Source: Streptomyces roseochromogenus subsp. oscitans DS 12.976 (GTDB taxonomy: Bacteria; Actinomycetota; Actinomycetes; Streptomycetales; Streptomycetaceae). Taken from it: a stretch of 18,597 nt of DNA. The stretch is from NCBI RefSeq assembly GCF_000497445.1, contig NZ_CM002285.1, positions 9,591,281-9,609,877 of the forward strand, given 5' to 3'. Below the pieces are notes generated by a model. That model was given only the letters and a program-made list of their open reading frames with translations. It did no database searches and was not told the origin of the DNA. The first letter of the stretch is position 1, and the number at the start of each line of letters is the position of its first letter. Below, piece after piece: positions 14,039-18,597 of the stretch. Position numbers and translations under genes: made by a program.

Positions 14039-14077
14039 GGGGCCCGCGCAGCAGCATGACAAGGCTGCGCGGGCCCC
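14039..14077. terminator. hairpin terminator after the S53 peptidase gene
   Basis: GGGGCCCGCGCAGC (14039-14052) pairs perfectly with GCTGCGCGGGCCCC (14064-14077), a 14-bp stem with an 11-nt loop starting 15 bp after the stop. No T tract follows, as is usual in Streptomyces. It lies only 20 bp before the tap-like start. Confidence 0.85.
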
Positions 14078-14096
14078 CGGCTGTCTGTGGTCGGCC

Positions 14097-16190
14097 ATGC
14101 CGAGGCGAAGCCCGTGCTGCCCATCCGGCAGCACCACGTTCGGGCTGCCTGGGCTGGACGGGGCGACAGGCGGTCTGCACGCAGGCCGGCTAACGCTCGT
14201 GGCGGCCGCTCCGAACGTCGGTGGAAGCCTGCTGGGACTGGCCGCTGCACGGCAGACCGCACTCGTCGACAATCACAAGGTTCTGTACGCGGCGTCGGGG
14301 CCGAACCAGGCCGACATCATGCGCCGGATCATCTCTGCGGAGACCGGGGGCGATTACCCGCGTCTGAAGCAGGGCCGCCTCACCGAACACGAGCAGCAGG
14401 TCGCCCAGCAGTTGGTCCAGGCGCCGCTGCTGATCGACGACGGCAGTGATCTGACCGCCGAGGCGATCGCGGAGACCGCCCCGTACGTTCAGGACCTGGC
14501 TCTCGTGGTCGTGGACCGGCTCCAGACCGCCCACAACGCCCGGCTCCCCCTGTCCGGCGACCGCCTTCCGAGCGCCTCCCAGGTCCTGGCCGGCCTCGCG
14601 CGCGCCCTGGACGTCCCGGTGCTCGCCATCGTGGACAGCGACGATCCCACCCTCCTGCGCCTGATGGACGCCGATGTCCTGGTGACGCTCGCCCCGACCG
14701 GGGACCCTGCCAAGGTCCAGGTGACGGTCGCGGAGCGGGACTTCGGTGCGATCGACTCGGCGTACCTGCGGCCCGACCTGCTGCACGCCCGCTTCCTCGA
14801 CGCCGGAGTGGCCCCGGTCGGCCGGACGGGCGGCGAAGGACCCGCACCGTCTCTGGGCTATGCGGTGGAGCGGGAGCTGGCCGAAGCCGCGCTCCCGTAC
14901 ACGTCCGGCGCCCAACAGGGGCTGCCCGCCTCCGTCACCCACGTGTTGGCGGCACTGCGCACCGCACTGGCCAACGGCGACCCGGAATCCCTTACGGATC
15001 TCGGGCCGTCGCTCGCCGAGGCGGCCGCGGTACCGCCGCAGCTGCCGGACACTGCTGAAGGACGCCGCCTCGCCGCTGCGCTGCAGGCGTACAGCAGCGC
15101 CGCGTCCGCCGGCACCACCGAGCAGCCCGCCGTTGCCGCTGTCCAAACCGCCGCTGACAGTGCGCAAGTCCCCGACGCCGTAGACGAAGGAGACGACGGG
15201 GACGGCCTGGTAGCGGGGGATGAGGAGGACGAGCCCGAGGGCCACGTCTTCCCCGCCCTGAAGATCCTCAAGGACGCGGTCGCCCGCTCGAAGATGCACC
15301 CGATCCCCGTCATCCGCACCGAGGAACGCGACAGTGCCCCGTGGACCCTGATCAGCGAGGACATGGACGGCGAACCGCGCTGGGTCCACCCCGACGTCAC
15401 CCTTACCCGCGTTCCCTACATCAAGGCGAACGGAAAGCGCGTCAGGCGCGACAAGCTCGACGTGCCGGGCTCCTTCGGCGAGGGCGTGCTGTGCCTGATC
15501 GACCGCAATGGCAGCTTCCCCTCCGCCTGTTCGGCCGTTCCCCTCGCTCCGAACAAGCTCCTTCATACCGGCCCGCTCGACGCGTTCGACAAGACGAAGG
15601 CCGGCATCTACCTCATCGACATCCCACAGTGGCACCGCACCGACATGCCGCACCCACTGGGGCGCATGATCGAGCGGCCCGACGAGGACGGTCGCGTGTG
15701 GGTCACCACCCCGCACCTCAAGCAGCTGGAGAAACTCGTCCGGGAGGGACACCTCGGCGCCGCGCCGACCATTCACGACTCCTGGACCGGGAAGGCCAAC
15801 GAGTCCCTGTTCAAGCCCTTCTACGAAGCCACCCGGAAGGCACGGACCGAGCTCGTCCAGATCGGCGGTGAGTCGTACAAGGCGTACAAGACCCGGCTGT
15901 CCATCGCGCTGCGCCTGCTGTGGCCCAAGCGCCCGGACCAGAAGTCCCCGTTCTGGCGGCCCGACTGGCGCATGAGCATGGTCGCCGAAGCCTCCGTGCG
16001 CCACTGGTCGGTAGCCTTCCGGGCCGTCCAGGACGGCCACAAACTCATCGCCCTGCGCAACGTCGACGCGGCCGTCTTCTGGACACCCCCCGGCACACCG
16101 CCCGCCACGTACCGGATCGGAACCGGCTTCGGCGAAGTAAAAGCCAAGTTCGTCCAGCGCGGCGAGATCATCCCCGAAGGTGATGACTGA
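14097..16190 (+). CDS. Tap-like telomere-associated protein with a DnaB/RecA-like N-terminal domain
   Basis: The 697-residue product has three parts. Residues 15-230 look like a DnaB/RadA ATPase core: LPGLDGATGGLHAGRLTLVA, the P-loop position AAPNVGGS (37-44), APLLIDDGSDLTAEAI, and a Walker B-like LALVVVDRLQ (Asp140). The P-loop lacks the GK(S/T) lysine, so ATP hydrolysis is doubtful. Residues 231-400 are a linker with an acidic patch near 363-381. Residues 400-697 resemble the C-terminal domain of Streptomyces Tap: CLIDRNGSFPSA (Asp469, like polymerase motif A), WVTTPHLKQL, FWRPDWRMSMVAEA and ALRNVDAAVFW (Asp657, like motif C), then GEVKAKF. Characterised Tap binds telomeric DNA, recruits the terminal protein and is reported as a telomere primase. 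ATG 14097 is the only in-frame start but has no good ribosome site, so the N-terminus may be truncated. The stop overlaps the next start (TGATG). Confidence 0.72.
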   Translation: MPRRSPCCPSGSTTFGLPGLDGATGGLHAGRLTLVAAAPNVGGSLLGLAAARQTALVDNHKVLYAASGPNQADIMRRIISAETGGDYPRLKQGRLTEHEQQVAQQLVQAPLLIDDGSDLTAEAIAETAPYVQDLALVVVDRLQTAHNARLPLSGDRLPSASQVLAGLARALDVPVLAIVDSDDPTLLRLMDADVLVTLAPTGDPAKVQVTVAERDFGAIDSAYLRPDLLHARFLDAGVAPVGRTGGEGPAPSLGYAVERELAEAALPYTSGAQQGLPASVTHVLAALRTALANGDPESLTDLGPSLAEAAAVPPQLPDTAEGRRLAAALQAYSSAASAGTTEQPAVAAVQTAADSAQVPDAVDEGDDGDGLVAGDEEDEPEGHVFPALKILKDAVARSKMHPIPVIRTEERDSAPWTLISEDMDGEPRWVHPDVTLTRVPYIKANGKRVRRDKLDVPGSFGEGVLCLIDRNGSFPSACSAVPLAPNKLLHTGPLDAFDKTKAGIYLIDIPQWHRTDMPHPLGRMIERPDEDGRVWVTTPHLKQLEKLVREGHLGAAPTIHDSWTGKANESLFKPFYEATRKARTELVQIGGESYKAYKTRLSIALRLLWPKRPDQKSPFWRPDWRMSMVAEASVRHWSVAFRAVQDGHKLIALRNVDAAVFWTPPGTPPATYRIGTGFGEVKAKFVQRGEIIPEGDD

Positions 16191-16762
16191 TGGCCGGGCC
16201 CACCGGCCACGGAAACTCCCTGGGAGCCGCCCTCAATGCCCTGCTGCGCTCCCAGGCCACCCCCCGCCACCGGCTGTCCACGTACAACGCCAAGCACTGG
16301 CACGCCCAGCTCTCCCAGCTGACCGGAACCCGCCGCGGCTACCAGGCCCTGGAGGACGCCGGCCTCCACGTGACGACCCAGACCCTGATCAACTGGCTGT
16401 CCGATCCCGAGTACAACATCCGCCGCAGTTACCGCGACCTCATCCACACCGCATACGAGAACGCCGCCATCGTCCCCGCCGAACCGATCCCCGACCACGT
16501 CAAGAGGGGCCAGTTCGAGATCAGTGGCATCGTCAAGACAGGCGATGACGAACGTGAGCGCGGCAACCGACGAGCCGCCCCGCTGCGCATCGACGGCAGC
16601 CGCGGCGACTGGCACGCAATCGAGGAACTCTGGCTGGCCGGCGAGCTCACCGACGACGACTTCGAGGACCACTTCATCGACGACATCATCGTGGCGGACA
16701 TCGGTGAAGGCACCGACGGATGGGAGTTCCCCGGCACCTCGTACTCCATCGAACTCCGGTAG
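16190..16762 (+). CDS. Tpg-like candidate terminal protein of linear replicon telomeres
   Basis: The 190-residue product is coupled to the tap-like gene by a one-base TGATG overlap. Residues about 30-90 form a helix-turn-helix-like unit: YNAKHWHAQLSQLTGTRRGY, then ALEDAGLHVTTQTLINWL and IRRSYRDLIHTAYE. Residues 105-120 form a strand (RGQFEISGIVKTG). The C-terminal half is acidic (ELTDDDFEDHFIDDII, WEFPGTSY). This order resembles Streptomyces Tpg, which primes DNA synthesis from a protein hydroxyl and stays covalently attached to the 5' end, although side-by-side identity looks low. Candidate priming residues include Ser112 and Thr117, by loose analogy with Tpg Thr114. Gene order, coupling and size support the role; alternatively it is a DNA-binding partner of a related but distinct replication protein. 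Confidence 0.65.
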   Translation: MAGPTGHGNSLGAALNALLRSQATPRHRLSTYNAKHWHAQLSQLTGTRRGYQALEDAGLHVTTQTLINWLSDPEYNIRRSYRDLIHTAYENAAIVPAEPIPDHVKRGQFEISGIVKTGDDERERGNRRAAPLRIDGSRGDWHAIEELWLAGELTDDDFEDHFIDDIIVADIGEGTDGWEFPGTSYSIELR

Positions 16763-16809
16763 CAACACGCAGCTGAACCGCCCGCCGCCGCAACGGAATC
16801 CGCACCAGG

Positions 16810-17454
16810 AGTGTCCAATAGACGGCGGATCCGATGATCAAGGAGACGCCTGATGAGCGAGACCATCGTGGACACCGAGGCCGTCGAGGCGCCGGTGGTC
16901 CAGTCGGCTGCGGAGGCGGTGTCGGACGAGCAGTTGGTCGCGATGCTGGTCGACCGTGCCCGCAATGACGGGCTGCAGCTGACCGGGGAGGGCGGGCTGC
17001 TGCAGCAGCTGACCAAGCGGGCACTGGAGTCCGCCCTGGAGGGCGAGATCACCGATCACGTCGGCTACGACAAGCACGACGCGGCAGGCCGGAACAGCGG
17101 CAACAGCCGTAACGGCACCCGGTCGAAGACCGTGCTGACCGACGTCGGCCCGGTCGAGGTGAAGGTGCCCCGCGATGTGGCCGACACGTTCGAGCCGCAG
17201 ATCGTCAAGAAGCGGCAGCGCCGCCTGACCGGCGTTGACGAGATGGTGCTGTCCCTGTCCGCGAAGGGGCTCACGCACGGGGAGATATCGGCCCATCTGG
17301 CCGAGGTGTACGGAGCGAACGTCTCCAAACAGACCATCACCACGATCACCGACGCGGTGACGGAGGGCATGGCCGAATGGCAGTCACGTCCGCTGGATCG
17401 CGTCTGCCCGGTGGTCTTCGTGGACGCGATCCACGTGAAGTGGACTTGGACACT
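16810..17454 (+). mobile_element. internally deleted IS256-family (Mutator-type) element
   Basis: AGTGTCCAA at 16810-16818, 35 bp before the transposase start, is matched by its exact reverse complement TTGGACACT at 17446-17454. The latter lies just after the point where transposase similarity stops. The 645-bp segment therefore looks like an IS256-group element that lost the rest of its transposase gene but kept both tips. I found no clear target duplication at 16800-16809 against 17455 onward, so the right repeat could instead belong to a second related element. Confidence 0.5.
16853..17440 (+). pseudogene. IS256-family transposase, N-terminal half
   Basis: The frame starts at ATG 16853 behind AAGGAG. 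It has the IS256/Mutator N-terminus: LLQQLTKRALESALEGEITD, HVGYDKHDAAGRNSGNSRNG, VEVKVPRDVADTFEPQIVKK, then EISAHLAEVYGANVSKQTIT. It reaches the first catalytic Asp in VVFVDAIHVK (Asp191). Similarity stops at residue 196; the frame then runs on through unrelated sequence to 17533. The remaining DDE residues are missing, so the product cannot transpose. Normal members are about 400 residues. Confidence 0.9.
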
Positions 17455-17464
17455 GGCCCGAAGT

Positions 17465-17773
17465 TCAGCCGCTCGATACCTCCTTCACGTGGCTGTCCTT
17501 GCTTACCTGGTGCGACCTCGTGTCGCACACTGAGCACTTCAGTTGGCGGCGTTCGCCAGCTGAAGTGCTCACCTCGATGCCGAGCCGGTCGAGCCGGTCG
17601 ACCAAAAACGCTAAGGAGCAGGCTCTCTCATCCGCCGTGATCTGTCGCAGCGCGCGCTCGTAGGTGGCAGCACTGCCGGCTACCTTGAGCCGGCTCCGGA
17701 TTGCGGAGCCTGTTTCGGCGTACGTACCGGGCGGGACTCCGAGATGCCTCGCGGCATCGGGCTTCGTCGTGGT
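17465..17773 (-). pseudogene. coding-like fragment downstream of, and in frame with, the lectin-like gene
   Basis: On the minus strand the frame that follows the lectin-like stop stays open for about 100 codons to TGA at 17465-17467. It reads DAARHLGVPPGTYAETG, then SAIRSRLKVAGSAATYERAL and RQITADERACSLAFLVDRLD. Composition is strongly gene-like over 17575-17760. There is no ATG, GTG or TTG start in a plausible place. It looks like the interior of a gene whose 5' end was lost. The right part overlaps a long hairpin. I do not recognise the family. Confidence 0.4.
17532..17570. repeat. long inverted repeat/hairpin beside the IS256 remnant
   Basis: GAGCACTTCAG (17532-17542) pairs perfectly with CTGAAGTGCTC (17560-17570), and the stem continues inward through TGGCG/CGCCA apart from one wobble or mismatch, leaving a loop of about five bases. 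It sits 78 bp right of the IS256 remnant and could be a mobile-element end, a terminator for either strand, or a recombination hotspot. No T tract is present. Confidence 0.6.
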
Positions 17774-18331
17774 TCAGCCGGTGTACACGCTCCACACCTG
17801 CCAGGCGTTGCCGGGGTTGCAGCCCTCCTCGCGATAGGCGTATAGGGTCCCGAAACCGCCGTCCAGGCAGACGCGTCCGTCGAAGGCGAAGAACGTCTCG
17901 GGAGTGTAGCCGTTGGTGGTGGCTCCGGCCCTGGCCACAGCCCATATGGCACGGGGGTCGTTGTAGGAGCAGGGGATCAATTCCACGTCGGAGGAACCGG
18001 CAGAGGCGCCAGAGGGGCCGGTGCCCTGTCCAACGGCGTACAGGCAGTAGCCGGGGCCGGTCTGGTCGTCTTGGGTGGTCTGGATCTGCACGTAGGCGTG
18101 GCCTCCGGCGTCGGGGGCGGCGCTGATGATGCGGAAGTATGTGCCGGCCCAGCCGCAGGAGTTGCCTATGCCGGCCGACGAAGTGCTGCGTGCAATGACG
18201 CAGTTGCCGCTGGCGTTGTTCTGCACGGTTGTGCTCGGGATGTTGAGGGTTGCGCTAGCCGTTTGCGTGCTGAGGGCAAGGGCTGTTACGCCTACGGCCA
18301 GGACCGTGGCGAGATTTCTGGTCCGCTTCAT
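17774..18331 (-). CDS. secreted ricin-B-like (beta-trefoil) protein, putative
   Basis: The 185-residue product begins with a Sec signal peptide (LATVLAVGVTALALSTQTASA, cleavage probably after about residue 27). The mature part has cysteines at 44, 59, 96, 121, 155 and 171. VCLDGGFGTLYAYREEGC, followed by NAWQVWSVY, resembles the Q-x-W repeat of ricin B-type lectin modules, which fold as a beta-trefoil and bind carbohydrate. GYCLYAVGQG may be a second, weaker repeat. The protein is longer than one trefoil of about 130 residues and shows only one clear QxW, so lectin function is uncertain. GGAGG upstream is rather far from ATG 18331. It is transcribed alone on the minus strand. Confidence 0.75.
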   Translation of the reverse strand: MKRTRNLATVLAVGVTALALSTQTASATLNIPSTTVQNNASGNCVIARSTSSAGIGNSCGWAGTYFRIISAAPDAGGHAYVQIQTTQDDQTGPGYCLYAVGQGTGPSGASAGSSDVELIPCSYNDPRAIWAVARAGATTNGYTPETFFAFDGRVCLDGGFGTLYAYREEGCNPGNAWQVWSVYTG

Positions 18332-18489
18332 CCCTGTCGCACCCCTTGTCCTCCGGTTATGTCTGGCATGTCCCCCCTTGGGGCCGGCCCCGGAGCCGTA
18401 GTCCTGGCAGCGGGGCGCTGTGCGGCACCGTCTGGCTCGCAGGCGCTCGCGGTGTGGGTGAAGCTACCGACCTGCGTCCTGCGGCCGTC
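18332..18489. other. upstream region of the lectin-like gene
   Basis: This spacer separates the lectin-like gene from a possible partial gene at the right edge, both on the minus strand. It should contain the lectin-like promoter, but I see no clear -35/-10 pair. No further gene is supported. Confidence 0.4.
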
Positions 18490-18597
18490 CTAGATCCGTC
18501 CTTTCGCCAGGTCAGCCCGTGGCGGCAGGGCATGGTCGATGCGCCCCCCAGGTGCGCCTGGGGCAGCCACCATGCGCGCGAAGATCGGCCCCAACGC
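18490..18597 (-). CDS. possible 3' end of a gene entering from the right edge
   Basis: On the minus strand the frame from base 18597 is open for 35 codons to TAG at 18490-18492, with mostly G or C third positions. The tail reads ALGPIFARMVAAPGAPGG and then RIDHALPPRADLAKGRI. The start is outside the window and I do not recognise the family, so it is a weak call. Confidence 0.25.
   Translation of the reverse strand, partial: ALGPIFARMVAAPGAPGGRIDHALPPRADLAKGRI

Noticed and set aside
12408..14180. A 590-residue minus-strand ORF
   Set aside because: It is antisense to the S53 peptidase, whose catalytic motifs and signal peptide are clear on the plus strand.
14190..16040. A 616-residue minus-strand ORF
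   Set aside because: It is antisense to the tap-like gene and has no domain of its own.
1..18597. CRISPR arrays, tRNA or rRNA genes
   Set aside because: No regularly spaced repeats, no tRNA cloverleaf with a T-arm consensus and no rRNA segments were seen by eye.

Overview
The window reads as Streptomyces or a close actinomycete. It has very high GC, strong G/C at third codon positions, GTG and GTGA-overlap starts, GGAGG-type ribosome sites, many Sec-type secreted proteins, and a gene pair resembling the tap/tpg telomere-maintenance operon of linear Streptomyces replicons. The density of broken insertion sequences and integrase pieces fits an accessory region such as a chromosome arm or linear plasmid. 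No telomere end is visible. This assignment is inference from sequence only.

Layout. Bases 1-113 hold a possible gene tail. Bases 388-2072 form a small mercury module: a MerR regulator divergent from a thioredoxin-like/MerB organomercurial lyase fusion, followed by an overlapping small MerT-like membrane protein. No mercuric reductase is present. Bases 2292-2855 hold a possible Phd-like antitoxin and a convergent secreted protein. Bases ~3217-5089 are a group II intron with its reverse transcriptase/maturase and recognisable domains V and VI. It is followed by an IS110-family transposase stub, a small Cys-rich hypothetical and an IS5-type transposase remnant.

Bases 6725-8950 form a possible functional block: a membrane-anchored helix-turn-helix protein, a regulatory-looking spacer with repeated GAACA/TGTTC motifs, and two overlapping secreted Cys-rich proteins (the first DUF2690-like) closed by a strong hairpin terminator. 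After decayed sequence, bases 9661-11164 hold a divergent methyltransferase/TetR pair around a double palindromic operator that covers the methyltransferase start codon. Bases 11165-12240 contain recombinase fragments in both orientations.

Bases 12519-14024 encode a secreted S53 (sedolisin-type) serine-carboxyl peptidase lacking the usual long propeptide, followed by a terminator. Bases 14097-16762 are the most interesting locus. It has a 697-residue protein with a DnaB/RecA-like N-terminal domain whose P-loop lacks the lysine, joined through an acidic linker to a Tap-like polymerase/primase domain. This is translationally coupled to a 190-residue Tpg-like candidate terminal protein. Next come a truncated IS256-family element, a long hairpin, a coding-like fragment, a secreted ricin-B-like protein on the minus strand and a possible partial gene at the right edge.

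How the parts may act together: the mer genes form one regulon, the tetR/methyltransferase pair another, the HTH/secreted-protein block may be a third, and the tap/tpg-like pair would maintain the ends of a linear replicon. The remaining sequence is mostly mobile-element debris.
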